Assembly (NCBI RefSeq): GCF_028823635.1
Contig: NZ_JAPEHU010000001.1
Location: 186,001 to 250,000 of the forward strand
Reading direction: 5' to 3'
Source of the DNA: Demequina sp. B12
GTDB lineage: Bacteria; Actinomycetota; Actinomycetes; Actinomycetales; Demequinaceae
Length of the DNA stretch: 64,000 nucleotides
Shown here: positions 9,024 through 17,842 of the stretch, piece after piece
Numbering within the stretch: the first letter of the stretch is position 1
How the letters are laid out: each line of letters starts with the position of its first letter
The notes under the pieces: model-generated
The model's database searches: none
The model's input: only the letters and a program-made list of their open reading frames with translations
Told to the model about the DNA's origin: nothing
Program-made: the position numbers and the translations under genes

Positions 9024-9590
9024 TTACGACAGGTCTAGGTCGTCCAAACCGAACAGCGAAATGTATGGCAGGCCTGCAGCTTCGATCTTCTCGCGGGCAC
9101 CGGTGTCGCGGTCCACGATCACTGCGACGGCTGCGACGGTGGCGCCTGCTTCACGGATGGCGTCCGCGGCGGTCAGGACAGAGCCGCCGGTCGTGGAGGT
9201 GTCTTCGACGGCAACGACGGTGCGGCCTGCAATGTCCGGGCCCTCGATGCGGCGCTGAAGACCGTGGGCCTTGTTTTCTTTGCGCACCACGAAGGCGTCC
9301 AGGTCCAAGCCGCGGCTGGCGGCGGCATGCAGGAGCGAGGTCGCGACCGGGTCAGCACCCAGGGTGAGGCCACCGACGGCGTCGATGTCCGCGGGACCGT
9401 AGCCGTCTACCTCGAGCTGGTCGAGCAGCACGTGACCCACGAGCGGTGCGGCGCGGTGGTGCAGGGTGATGCGGCGCAGGTCTACGTAGTAGTCCGCTTC
9501 CTTGCCTGAGGCCAAGGTGATGCGGCCGTGCACCACTGCCAGTTCCTTGATGAGGTCGCGCAGTTGCTCTCGAGGCGTGAGGGAAGTCAT
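9024..9590 (-). CDS. pyrE: Orotate phosphoribosyltransferase
   Basis: 188 aa. Converts orotate and PRPP to OMP in pyrimidine synthesis. The PRPP-binding signature is VVAVEDTSTTGGS (~110-122); the catalytic Lys/flexible-loop region is RKENKAHGLQRRIEG. Length is normal. TAGGAT (9598-9603) lies 7 nt before the ATG without a ribosome site, pointing to leaderless transcription. It stands alone, with a REP-like hairpin 50 bp upstream of its start. Confidence 0.95.
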   Translation of the reverse strand: MTSLTPREQLRDLIKELAVVHGRITLASGKEADYYVDLRRITLHHRAAPLVGHVLLDQLEVDGYGPADIDAVGGLTLGADPVATSLLHAAASRGLDLDAFVVRKENKAHGLQRRIEGPDIAGRTVVAVEDTSTTGGSVLTAADAIREAGATVAAVAVIVDRDTGAREKIEAAGLPYISLFGLDDLDLS

Positions 9591-9639
9591 GGCGCAAATC
9601 CTACCGGTGCCCCTTCCGCCCCCGTCCGCGCCCTCTTCC

Positions 9640-9701
9640 CGCCAAATGGCTCCATTTGCCTGTTATAGCTCCGTAAAACAGCCAAATGGAGCCATTTGGC
9701 G
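9640..9701. repeat. REP-like hairpin element, copy 2
   Basis: Inverted repeat of 25-bp arms (9640-9664 with 9677-9701) with one mismatch and a 12-nt loop; arm core CCAAATGGCTCCATTTG. It lies between the stop of the short-chain dehydrogenase (9754) and the start of pyrE (9590), both minus strand. Same family as copies 1 and 5. Confidence 0.85.
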
Positions 9702-9753
9702 GAGGGGCGGGGGGGTTTTGAGGGGCGCGGGTGGGTGAGGGGTGGGCGGCGCG

Positions 9754-10521
9754 TTAGTGGCGGGTGCGCATCGACGCGGCTCGGCGAGTCAGCGACGAGG
9801 GCAGCGCTTTCATGACCGCGCCAGCAATCGCGTACCGCGCGGACGGCGTCACCACCACATCCTTGCGACGCACCGCCGCGAGCGCCGACGACACCACTTG
9901 TTCCGCGGTCAGCCATGTCACGTCGTGGAACTCGGTGCGCATGTGCGACAGCGTGGGATGAGAGTGGAACTCTGTCTTCACGAGGCCAGGCAGCACGACA
10001 GTTGCGGTGACACCGGTGCCGCGCAGTTGGGTGGCGAGCGCTTCCGTGAAGTCCAGCACCCACCGTTTGTGTGCGGCATAGGACGTGTTCGCGAGGTGGG
10101 CCGCGATCGAAGAAACGTTAAGGATGGCGCCGTGACCGCGTTCCGTCATAGCCTTCGCTGCTACCTGGGACAGTCGCAACGGCGCCGTGACCAGCACGTC
10201 GAGGACGGCCTTCTCCACCTCCCAGGTGGAGTCCACGAGGTCTTTGCCGATGCCGTATCCGGCGTTGTTGACCAGCAGGCTGACGGGGCGGTCCGGGTCG
10301 CCCACGCGGGCGGCGACCTTGTCGAGGTCCGATGCGTTGGACAAGTCCGCGACCAGCACCTCGACGTCCACGCCGGCAGCGCCGCGGAGTTGGGTGGCCA
10401 GGGTGTCGAGCGCGTCTGCGCTGCGTGCCACCAGGACCAGGTCGTGGCGGGCAGCGGCGAGTTGCCATGCAAACTCTGCGCCCAAACCTTTGGATGCGCC
10501 GGTAATCAGTGCGGTAGCCAT
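9754..10521 (-). CDS. Short-chain dehydrogenase/reductase
   Basis: 255 aa classical SDR: cofactor motif TGASKGLG (~7-14), NNAGYG (~88-93), catalytic Ser (NVSSIAAH, ~138-145) and YAAHK (Tyr/Lys, ~151-155). Arg near the first strand is absent, so cofactor choice is unclear. Substrate unknown. TAGGCT (10528-10533) ends 6 nt before the ATG, a leaderless-type start. Confidence 0.9.
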   Translation of the reverse strand: MATALITGASKGLGAEFAWQLAAARHDLVLVARSADALDTLATQLRGAAGVDVEVLVADLSNASDLDKVAARVGDPDRPVSLLVNNAGYGIGKDLVDSTWEVEKAVLDVLVTAPLRLSQVAAKAMTERGHGAILNVSSIAAHLANTSYAAHKRWVLDFTEALATQLRGTGVTATVVLPGLVKTEFHSHPTLSHMRTEFHDVTWLTAEQVVSSALAAVRRKDVVVTPSARYAIAGAVMKALPSSLTRRAASMRTRH

Positions 10522-10574
10522 TCGCCCAGCCTACGCACTGCAAGGAGCGGGCTGGGCTGTGGCGTTTCGCCTTG

Positions 10575-13292
10575 TTATGGCTGGGGTTCGCTGAACGGCG
10601 TGTAGGGGATCTCACCCTGGACGATGCGCCGGTTCAGGTCCCGCAGACGTGACACCAGTTCGGGTCCGTCCTGAGCGACGGATTTGGGCCAACCATATGC
10701 CTCCACGACCGCCTCATCGAGAGTCTTGTGAAGAGCCTTGAGGTCCTGGAAGCCGCCCTCGTCCATCAGGTTGTAGAGCTTGGTGAGTCCCAGGTTGTGC
10801 TCCACGCACAGTTCGCTACGGCGCTCGTACAAGGCGGCCGATGCCTGAGCCACCTTGTCCCGTTGGGCGTCAGTGGGCTGGGGCCAGGGGAAGGTGGCGA
10901 ACACGGACGTTGGCGTATAACGGAGGTCGCCCTTGAGCGTCGACGACTGTGCCCACGCCCATGCGTCATGCGCACGGGACAAGAGGATCCCCATCGAGTA
11001 GTCGTCGTCAAAGGCAAAGACGTCGGTGAGATTGCTCGCCAGAGTTCCCGCGTCTACCCAACTAAGTGACAAGCGCTTTCCGGTGATGCCGGTCGCGATG
11101 AAACGGCGCATGTCGTTGAGCGCAGACCTCATCGCGCGCCGTGGCTCTCCAAAGATCCACCAAAGTTCGCGGTAGGACTTGCGGTTGTTCGTCTCACGTT
11201 CCGGCTTAACATCTCGACGCACGATTTCGAGCGCCGCAGGAAAACGTGCGGCGTCTTCGAGTGGCATCAAGCGGAAGTCAAGAGCCCACCGTGATGGACG
11301 CTGGCCGGGATCATCGGCCAGGTCTCGGCCGATGAGGTACGGCACAACTACCTCGTCATAGGCGGCATCAGTCCGGTCCCTCAGCGCCTGCGCCACAGCG
11401 TGGTCAATGATGAGGCCCTTGGCCTTGGGGCTTGGTCCTTCGAAGCACTTGCCTTTGTTCGGCCCGAGCGGCACCGGCACCCAACCGTCACCACTGACGG
11501 GACGCAAACTTGTCGTGATGCCTTCTACCTTCGCCCCATCGAGGTCGAACACCTCAGGCACCGCCTCAGGATCCTTGACCCAGTTCACGATGGAAACGTG
11601 CACCTTGGCCTCGCCGGGCCATTTCTGGGACGAGATTGCATCAGTAATCACGCCACCGTTGTCCACCACATACTGCAGCGATGCTGCACGACCCAAGTTT
11701 TGGCTGATCGAGTTGGTCCCGACGAAGCCTGCACGCTGGCCTGCCGCCATCTGCTTGTGAGCCTTACGGAACCAATACGTGCAGAGGTCACGGACGCCAG
11801 TTCCAAAGTCCTTCTTGAGCCATTCGACGTAGTCGCCCCCGAGCGAACCGCGCAGTTGTCCGCCGCCAAGGAACGGCGGATTCCCGATGATCGCGTCCAC
11901 CTTGGGCCACTCTGCCCTCAGGGCATCGGCTGCCCGTAGGCCCGGCAGCGAAACCAGGGGGAGCGGCGCCTCTGCTTCCCCGTAAAGTTCCATGACCTGG
12001 CGGTGTCCCATCCACAGCACTACGCGCGCGATCTGCACCGCGACGTGCTCAATGTCGATTCCCTGCACGTTCGTCAGGGGCACATACGGCAATGGGCCGG
12101 CCGGCTTGGGCGCGCCGGTGGACGCAACAAGGGTGTCAATGCGTTGCTTGAGTTCATACTCGAGCGCACGTAGCTCGCGGTAAGCGACGTAGAGGAAGTT
12201 GCCGCATCCACAGGCGGGGTCCAGCACCGTGAAGGCACACAGCTCATCCAAGAGCGCCACTGCATCAGTGACCGTCGCCACCGCATTGATCCGCTCGCGC
12301 CACGGCCGCACGATGGTGGGCGTGACGATCTTCATGATGTCCGCCTCGTGCGTGTAGTGCGCGCCCAGGGCGGACCGGCGCTCCTGGCCCAGCACGCCCT
12401 CAAGCAAGGATCCAAAGATGGTGGGGTTCACGTTGCGCCAGTCGAACTCGACGGCAAGCTTCAGGTGCTCAAGTTCATCGCGGGTGAGCATCGGCGAGTC
12501 CACCTCAGCGAAGAGGTCGCCGTTCACGTAACGCGTCCCGGAGTACGCACCGGTACGGCCGGAGTTGGACTTCTTGTTCAGCAGTCCAAAGAAGTAGTCG
12601 AACTCACGCGTGGAGTTAAGGTCGGGGTCCTTCAGCACAGTCTCGACCGCATGGGACAGCGGCAGTCCGTCAAGGAGACCCAGGTCTTCCGCGAACATGC
12701 ACCACACCACCTGCATGGTGAAGCGCTGAATGTCCGTCACCGGTGCCGCGCCACGATCCGCCATCGAGGTGTAGAGCTGCGCCACATGCTCGGCGGCTTC
12801 TTCTGTCAACTCGCGGCGCTGCTCCGTGAAGACCGGGTCCACGTCGCCCGACTGGAGGAACAGCATGGCCTCAAAGCGGTCCGGCAGCTCTTCGAGCGTG
12901 AGCCGCACGCGCGGCTCCTTGGGGAAGCGACCAGGCTCCCAAATTTCGAACTCGTGGAAGTTGCACAGCACCACCCAGCGCGCTGCAGGCACTCCCTCGG
13001 CGGCATCGGACGACTCTTGCCAATACCGAATGCGCTGGTCGTCGGCCTTCGCCAACGGCACACCCGGTGCCTTCATCTCGACAATGAGCTCACCGGGCCA
13101 GTGGAGGTCCATAAACCCCGCGGAGGACTTGAAGTCCTCAAACAGCGCACCCGCCTCGCGGCGGTCCGTGCCGTACGCGGCAAACAGCTCGTTGAGAAAG
13201 GTCTGAGCCTCTGACCGCTCCGAACCGGAGTAGTCCTTCCAACGCTTGACGAAGGCGCCCAGCGCCTGTTCAACCTCGGCGCCACTGCGCAC
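10575..13292 (-). CDS. MmeI-like single-chain restriction-modification enzyme (type IIL)
   Basis: 905 aa. The N-terminal nuclease part carries D62-x9-E72-M-K74 (DLHWPGELIVEMK), the spacing of the PD-(D/E)xK site of MmeI. A helical region follows (~150-310), then a gamma-class N6-adenine methyltransferase: DPACGCGNF (359-367, SAM binding) and GNPPFLGG (471-478, catalytic NPPF). A target-recognition region (~600-800) and C-terminal helices finish it. MmeI relatives cut about 20 nt from an asymmetric site and protect the host by methylating one strand, needing no partner gene; none is present here. The GTG start has a GAGGGGG ribosome site. It lies 29 bp after the small gene at 13322-13579. All motifs look intact. 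Confidence 0.92.
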   Translation of the reverse strand: MRSGAEVEQALGAFVKRWKDYSGSERSEAQTFLNELFAAYGTDRREAGALFEDFKSSAGFMDLHWPGELIVEMKAPGVPLAKADDQRIRYWQESSDAAEGVPAARWVVLCNFHEFEIWEPGRFPKEPRVRLTLEELPDRFEAMLFLQSGDVDPVFTEQRRELTEEAAEHVAQLYTSMADRGAAPVTDIQRFTMQVVWCMFAEDLGLLDGLPLSHAVETVLKDPDLNSTREFDYFFGLLNKKSNSGRTGAYSGTRYVNGDLFAEVDSPMLTRDELEHLKLAVEFDWRNVNPTIFGSLLEGVLGQERRSALGAHYTHEADIMKIVTPTIVRPWRERINAVATVTDAVALLDELCAFTVLDPACGCGNFLYVAYRELRALEYELKQRIDTLVASTGAPKPAGPLPYVPLTNVQGIDIEHVAVQIARVVLWMGHRQVMELYGEAEAPLPLVSLPGLRAADALRAEWPKVDAIIGNPPFLGGGQLRGSLGGDYVEWLKKDFGTGVRDLCTYWFRKAHKQMAAGQRAGFVGTNSISQNLGRAASLQYVVDNGGVITDAISSQKWPGEAKVHVSIVNWVKDPEAVPEVFDLDGAKVEGITTSLRPVSGDGWVPVPLGPNKGKCFEGPSPKAKGLIIDHAVAQALRDRTDAAYDEVVVPYLIGRDLADDPGQRPSRWALDFRLMPLEDAARFPAALEIVRRDVKPERETNNRKSYRELWWIFGEPRRAMRSALNDMRRFIATGITGKRLSLSWVDAGTLASNLTDVFAFDDDYSMGILLSRAHDAWAWAQSSTLKGDLRYTPTSVFATFPWPQPTDAQRDKVAQASAALYERRSELCVEHNLGLTKLYNLMDEGGFQDLKALHKTLDEAVVEAYGWPKSVAQDGPELVSRLRDLNRRIVQGEIPYTPFSEPQP

Positions 13293-13321
13293 CGTGAACC
13301 CCCTCAGATTCAGGCAAATGC

Positions 13322-13579
13322 CTAGAGAAGCCGGATCGCATCCCCGGCGTAGTACGTATCTTGCATCAGTCGCTTGTGCTGTTTGCTGAGCTCCGTAATA
13401 GCGTGCTCCAGTGCCAACTCCACGTTCCGGTCGCCGCCGGACTTTTTGACCTTTGCCAGGCCCTTCTTAGCCCTGGCGATGGTGTGTTCCAAGTTGAGCA
13501 ACACAGCCGAGACCTCACCCATCGCTTCCTGAGACGCCCCCGACTGCTCAGGGTCGTGCGACGGAACTGCTGACGTCAT
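13322..13579 (-). CDS. Small helical protein upstream of the MmeI-like enzyme
   Basis: 85 aa from the ATG at 13579, chosen because GGAGG lies 5-6 nt upstream; the frame stays open to 13837 but that extension has no coding character. After a polar N-terminus the protein is almost entirely charged helix (EHTIARAKKGLAKVKKSGG; ELSKQHKRLMQDTYYAG). No family recognised. The stop is only 29 bp before the restriction gene, so the two are probably cotranscribed; a link in function is inference. Confidence 0.7.
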   Translation of the reverse strand: MTSAVPSHDPEQSGASQEAMGEVSAVLLNLEHTIARAKKGLAKVKKSGGDRNVELALEHAITELSKQHKRLMQDTYYAGDAIRLL

Positions 13580-13724
13580 GGAGGCCTCCTTGTGCAACAC
13601 GATCATCCTAACGGCCAGCCCCGACATGACCACAGACCTGGCGAGAGTGTGGACAACGCCACGGCGGCATCGGCCGTCTCGCATACCCACGCCGCATGTC
13701 TCTCCCGCCAGGTAGCGTTGGGGC

Positions 13725-14516
13725 ATGCGATTGGCCACCTGGAATGTGAACTCTGTCCGTGCTCGCTGCGACCGTGTCGTGGACTGGTTGGAACGCTCCG
13801 AGACTGATGTGCTGGCGATGCAGGAGATTAAGTGCAAGCCGGAGCAGTTCCCGCGTGAGGCCTTTGAAGCTGCAGGCTACGAACTTGCCATTCATGGGCT
13901 GAACCAGTGGAACGGTGTGGCGATTGCATCGCGCGTAGGCCTGGAGGATGTGGAGACGCAGTTCCCTGGCCAGCCGGCATTCGGCAAGCCGGGGCAAGAG
14001 CCGGTGGTGGAGGCCCGGGCCATCGGCGCCACTGCAGGCGGCGTGCGTGTGTGGAGCCTGTACGTCCCCAATGGCCGTGGCCTGAATGACCCGCACTACA
14101 CGTACAAGTTGGCGTTCCTGGACCAGCTTCGCGAGCAGGCGGCAGGGTGGACGGACACTCCCACGGCGCTTGTGGGTGACTTCAATGTTGCTCCGCTGCC
14201 GACGGACATCTGGTCGGAGGAAGACTCCGAGGCCGAGACTCACGTGACAGAGGAAGCCCGCGCGGCTTTCCACGCATTCGAAGGCGCGGGGTACACGGAA
14301 CTGTCGCGCCACTTCATTCCGGAGGAGAACAAGTACACGTTCTGGGACTACAAGCAGCTCCGGTTCCCCAAGAACGAAGGCATGCGTATCGACTTCATTT
14401 ACTGCTCCCAGCCGCTCGTGGACCGCGCCACCACTGTCACCATCGACCGCGATGAGCGTAAGGGCAAGGGCGCATCGGATCACGTGCCCGTTGTGCTGGA
14501 CTTCGAGGCGCCGTGA
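13725..14516 (+). CDS. xthA: Exodeoxyribonuclease III
   Basis: 263 aa of the exonuclease III/AP endonuclease family, acting in base-excision repair. Visible motifs: ATWNVNSVRAR (4-14), MQEIKC with the metal-binding Glu (~34-39), VGDFNVAP (catalytic Asp/Asn), and the C-terminal SDHVPV with the catalytic His. TAGCGT (13713-13718) ends 6 nt before the ATG, a leaderless-type start. It shares a divergent 145-bp region with the 13579 gene and overlaps the next gene by 4 bp (GTGA). Confidence 0.95.
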   Translation: MRLATWNVNSVRARCDRVVDWLERSETDVLAMQEIKCKPEQFPREAFEAAGYELAIHGLNQWNGVAIASRVGLEDVETQFPGQPAFGKPGQEPVVEARAIGATAGGVRVWSLYVPNGRGLNDPHYTYKLAFLDQLREQAAGWTDTPTALVGDFNVAPLPTDIWSEEDSEAETHVTEEARAAFHAFEGAGYTELSRHFIPEENKYTFWDYKQLRFPKNEGMRIDFIYCSQPLVDRATTVTIDRDERKGKGASDHVPVVLDFEAP

Positions 14517-15208
14517 CCAACGACGGATTCGCTCCGCCGTCACAGCCCTCGGGCGGTGCGGCTGATCAGGGTGGCGCGCCGTGGACGCCGCCTAGCCCTG
14601 CAGGGGGGCCGATGCCGGCTCAAGGTTCCGCTGCGGCGGCACCGGAGCAAGGCGGTGACAGCAAGGCGGGTTCAGGTGGTCCGGGTGGCTCGCGCCGTTC
14701 GGGCATGCCGCGGTGGGTGTTGTGGTTCATGCTCATCACAGCGGTGGCGATTCTGGGCGGCATTGTGTGGGCGATCGTGTTGATGATTGCCGATGCCCGG
14801 ACCGCTCCTGCGGACGCAGACGCGACAGGTGACATGCATGCCCTACAGGTCGTGGAGGGCATGTGCCTGGAGAACGTTCCGCAGGATGGGGCTATTGCGA
14901 CGGTGACGGTGGTGCCGTGCGATACGCCGCATCGCGCGCAGGTGGTGGCGCAGATGAGGCTTCCGCTGGAGATCTACCCGGGTGAGGCAGAGATCCTGGA
15001 TTGGGTGGAGGACTTCTGCGAGCCGCGCATTCCCTACGCGGTGCGAGCCGAGTCTGGCTGGACCTCGTGGATTCCGTCGTCAGACTCATGGACGCGTGGC
15101 GACCGATCAATCTCATGCGTGGTGGTGACGGACGACCCCACGGAAGAGTCCCTGCTGGACGATGCCCCTGAGGACGACGACTCCGATCAGGACGGCCAGT
15201 CGACGTAG
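14513..15208 (+). CDS. Septum-formation-family membrane protein
   Basis: 231 aa. Pro/Gly/Ala-rich cytoplasmic N-terminus (1-60), one membrane helix (~68-91, WVLWFMLITAVAILGGIVW), then an extracytoplasmic domain with two or more Cys (CLENV, PCDTPHRAQV, FCEPRIPY) and an acidic tail. The C-x-n-PCxxPHxxEV-like motif is typical of actinobacterial septum-formation-domain proteins. Precise role unknown. The GTG start overlaps the xthA stop. Confidence 0.75.
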   Translation: MTNDGFAPPSQPSGGAADQGGAPWTPPSPAGGPMPAQGSAAAAPEQGGDSKAGSGGPGGSRRSGMPRWVLWFMLITAVAILGGIVWAIVLMIADARTAPADADATGDMHALQVVEGMCLENVPQDGAIATVTVVPCDTPHRAQVVAQMRLPLEIYPGEAEILDWVEDFCEPRIPYAVRAESGWTSWIPSSDSWTRGDRSISCVVVTDDPTEESLLDDAPEDDDSDQDGQST

Positions 15209-15278
15209 GCCAGTCGACGTAGGTCGGTCGACGCAGATCAGTCGACGAGGCAGGTTGGCGTCGGTCAGTCGATGTCAG
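15195..15278. repeat. 14-bp minisatellite at a gene end
   Basis: Six degenerate units with consensus GCCAGTCGACGTAG run from 15195 to 15278. The first two are identical; later units drift. The first unit supplies the TAG stop of the 14513-15208 gene. Because 14 is not a multiple of 3, unit gain or loss would not change the encoded protein unless the first unit is hit. Confidence 0.75.
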
Positions 15279-15292
15279 CCGGGTGGCGTGCG

Positions 15293-15835
15293 TTAGCCGA
15301 TGGCGTGGGGCCGTGCCGCGATGGCCTCGACGACGGCTTCGTCACCCACGGCCGCGAGCCATTCCAACAGGTTGGCTGGTGTCGCGGGGTTGCGGGCAAT
15401 CACTTCGCGCACTTCGGGGTGAGCGTAGGCGATTCGTGCGAGCTCCGCGGGTGAGGTTCGCGGGTTCGACGCCAGGCACCGGAGCGCGGGGTCGGCGGTG
15501 TCGTGGACGGCCGTACCGTGAACGGGGTTACGAACGAAGCGGACACCGGCGGCGGGAGTACGGGCATGGTCACCCGTATCTGCCTCGCGGTCACGCACAA
15601 TGACAATCCCAATCACGATGGGGAGGATGGGCAGGGCCCACAGGAACGGCGGGTAGGCCACTCCGTCGATGACTGCGAGAACAGCCGCTACGGCAAGGAA
15701 GCCTACGGACAACAATCCGTAGGCTCCTCGCGCGCGGCCGCCTAGGGACACTCTTGGCATGAAGCCAAGCGCGGCCACTAGACCGAACAGCACGCCGGTG
15801 ATGGCAAGGATGAACTCCTCACTCAACCACGCCAT
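15293..15835 (-). CDS. Membrane protein with leucine-rich-variant-like repeats
   Basis: 180 aa. Three hydrophobic helices (~7-26, ~36-57, ~62-80), then a soluble region with two or three copies of a variant repeat: LRCLASNPRTSPAELARIA and VREVIARNPATPANLLEWLA, the pattern of LRV-type helical repeats. Probably a protein-binding surface at the inner face of the membrane. Function unknown. The start has an AGGGGGG ribosome site. Confidence 0.65.
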   Translation of the reverse strand: MAWLSEEFILAITGVLFGLVAALGFMPRVSLGGRARGAYGLLSVGFLAVAAVLAVIDGVAYPPFLWALPILPIVIGIVIVRDREADTGDHARTPAAGVRFVRNPVHGTAVHDTADPALRCLASNPRTSPAELARIAYAHPEVREVIARNPATPANLLEWLAAVGDEAVVEAIAARPHAIG

Positions 15836-15879
15836 GCGCCCCCCTTAGTGCCGTTCGGCTACCCCCCTGTGCAGGTGGG

Positions 15880-15910
15880 GAGGCGGCCCGCGATGGCATC
15901 GGGCCGCCTC
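15880..15910. promoter_or_regulatory. GC-rich hairpin in the divergent region before the response-regulator operon
   Basis: Perfect 10-bp inverted repeat GAGGCGGCCC (15880-15889) with 15901-15910 and an 11-nt loop. It lies between two divergent genes, so a leader hairpin or operator is more likely than a terminator. Confidence 0.45.
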
Positions 15911-15949
15911 CTCACCAGTGAGACTGCCAGCCCAGGTAGCGGACGTAAA

Positions 15950-16014
15950 GCCCACACTTATGTGGGCAGTACACGTGTGGGCATGGGGTGTGACCACTAG
16001 GGTGGCCTCACACG
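15950..16014. promoter_or_regulatory. Clustered dyads upstream of the response regulator
   Basis: Two dyads lie 27-91 bp before the GTG at 16041: GCCCACA-CTTA-TGTGGGC (15950-15967), and GTGTGA...TCACAC (15989-16014) enclosing CCAC-TAGG-GTGG. TGTGGGCA also recurs as a direct repeat (15961 and 15976). This is the expected look of an autoregulatory operator for the adjacent LuxR-type regulator. Confidence 0.5.
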
Positions 16015-16040
16015 CTGTGTGTCATCGCAAGGGAGGACGT

Positions 16041-16667
16041 GTGGGCGGTCAGTTTCGTATCGCGCTGGTCGAGGACCATGCGCTGATCTCCTTGGGCTTT
16101 CGCGACCTGATCGCCACGACCGACGACATCTGTATCGATGCCTGCGTGGAGACTGTCGCGGAGTTGCCAGAAGTGCGACTCGACCTTGTGGTGCTGGACC
16201 TTCGACTGGCCGACAGTTCCTCACCAGCGGACAACGTCTCGACCATCGTGAAGAGGGGCGTGCCCGTCCTGATCTACACCGGCGCAGAAGACCGTAGCCT
16301 CATCCAGGCCGCCGCGCGTTCCGGAGCGGCAGGTCTGGTGCGCAAGTCCGCCGCCCCGGAAGAGCTCCTGGACGCTATCCGTACCGCAGCATCGGGCGGC
16401 TCCGTGTTCTCCACCGACTGGGCCGCCGCGATCGACTCTGACAGCGAACTGCCCGACGCCGGGCTGAGCGAACGGGAGGCGGAGGTCCTCGCGATGTACG
16501 CGTCAGGTGAGACCGCCCAAACCGTCGCCCGCGCGCTGGGAATCTCACGCGCCACCGTCTCCGACTACGTCATTCGCATCCGCCGCAAATACTCGCTCGT
16601 GGGCAGACCCGCCACGTCACGGGTCGACCTCTTCAGGCGCGCCATCGAGGACGGGCTCATCGAATGA
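16041..16667 (+). CDS. NarL/FixJ-type response regulator
   Basis: 208 aa from GTG at 16041, chosen for the GGGAGG site 5 nt upstream (the frame opens at 15918). Receiver domain (4-120) with acidic pair E11-D12, phospho-acceptor D53 (VVLDLRLAD) and K in VRKSA. C-terminal LuxR-type HTH (~145-208: LSEREAEVLAMYASGETAQT...SRATVSDYVIRIRRKY). A DNA-binding activator or repressor controlled by the kinase encoded next, with a 4-bp overlap. The dyads upstream are candidate self-binding sites. Confidence 0.92.
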   Translation: MGGQFRIALVEDHALISLGFRDLIATTDDICIDACVETVAELPEVRLDLVVLDLRLADSSSPADNVSTIVKRGVPVLIYTGAEDRSLIQAAARSGAAGLVRKSAAPEELLDAIRTAASGGSVFSTDWAAAIDSDSELPDAGLSEREAEVLAMYASGETAQTVARALGISRATVSDYVIRIRRKYSLVGRPATSRVDLFRRAIEDGLIE

Positions 16668-17842
16668 CGCCGGGCGCGGACCACTCCGCACGCGACCGCC
16701 TCCAACGCACCCTGTACTTTGCGTGTGGAATCGGCGCCCTCGTGTTCGGCCTGCTCATGATGCCGGGCGACTCCGGCATCATCGCCGCCCATTCGCAACT
16801 CGCGCCGTGGTACTGGTGGTCCTCCATCGTCATCGCCGTCATCGTGCCCGCCAGCTTCACCCTCACCGCTCTCTGGTTGAAGCTCGAGGTGCTGCACGCC
16901 ATCGCCTTCGCCTCGATCGTGGGCTTCTGGGTCATGCAGCTGCTGTGGGTTCCCGCCATGAACGACCTGGTACTCGAAAACCACGCCACCCCGTGGCTTC
17001 AAGGCGTGACAGCACTGCCATCCACGCTCACCGGCGTACTGTTCGCCTCGCGCGCCGTCGCCGTCTTCCCCCTGTCGCAGTTCCTGCTCGTCCCACTCGT
17101 GCAACTCTCGGCATCCGACACATCCGTGACAGTCGCTCTCCTCGACGGGTGTGGGGCACTGATCTTCTGCTCCATCCTGACCGCACTCGCCTTCGCAGTC
17201 GTCGGGGCCGGAGACCTCCAAGACAAAGCCACCACCCGAGCACGACGACTCGCCGCCACCAACGCCGCCCAACGCACCGCAGAGCAGGAAAACAGCCGCA
17301 TCAACGCGATGATCCACGACGACGTTATGTCCGTCCTGCTGTCCGCAAGCCGCAGTGGCACCACCCCCGAACTCGTCACCCAAGCCCAACGCGCATCGGC
17401 TTCCATCGCAAGCCTGGCCTTGTCAGACGACGCCGCCAACCGCCTCTACTCCGCCGACGACGTCGCGGCAGTAGTGCGTGACACCGCCGCCGCATCGGGC
17501 GCCACAGCAACCGTGACCCTCACCCAGGCCGGACCCCTCCGAGTGCCAGGCGAACCCATGGCCGCGCTTGCGGAAGCAGTCGGCGAAGCGCTGCGCAACT
17601 GCGTCAGGCACGCAGGGGACGATGCGCACATCACCGTCACGATCTCCGTCAGCGCACGCACCGTCGAGATCACCGTCGCCGACGACGGCGTCGGGTTCTC
17701 CCACCACAACGTTGACCCCCGCCGGTTGGGGATCTCGCTGTCGATCAAACAACGCGTCCGTGGCATCCCCGGCGGCGACGCGCACGTCCGATCAACCCCC
17801 GGCGCAGGCACCACCGTCACCGTGAAGTGGACCCGCCCATGA
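16664..17842 (+). CDS. Sensor histidine kinase
   Basis: 392 aa. About five or six membrane helices fill residues ~18-190 with little outside sequence, suggesting sensing of a membrane-located signal. A linker is followed by a dimerisation helix with the likely phospho-acceptor in NAMIHDDVMSVLL (~residue 215). The ATPase domain has N-box EAVGEALRNCVRHAG, G1 ITVADDGVGF and LGISLSIKQRVRGIPGG. It phosphorylates the regulator at 16041-16667. It overlaps the next gene by 4 bp (ATGA). Confidence 0.9.
   Translation: MTPGADHSARDRLQRTLYFACGIGALVFGLLMMPGDSGIIAAHSQLAPWYWWSSIVIAVIVPASFTLTALWLKLEVLHAIAFASIVGFWVMQLLWVPAMNDLVLENHATPWLQGVTALPSTLTGVLFASRAVAVFPLSQFLLVPLVQLSASDTSVTVALLDGCGALIFCSILTALAFAVVGAGDLQDKATTRARRLAATNAAQRTAEQENSRINAMIHDDVMSVLLSASRSGTTPELVTQAQRASASIASLALSDDAANRLYSADDVAAVVRDTAAASGATATVTLTQAGPLRVPGEPMAALAEAVGEALRNCVRHAGDDAHITVTISVSARTVEITVADDGVGFSHHNVDPRRLGISLSIKQRVRGIPGGDAHVRSTPGAGTTVTVKWTRP

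Noticed and set aside
13580-13837. N-terminal extension of the small protein before the restriction gene
   Set aside because: The extension runs into the divergent xthA promoter and has no coding character; GGAGG precedes the internal ATG at 13579.
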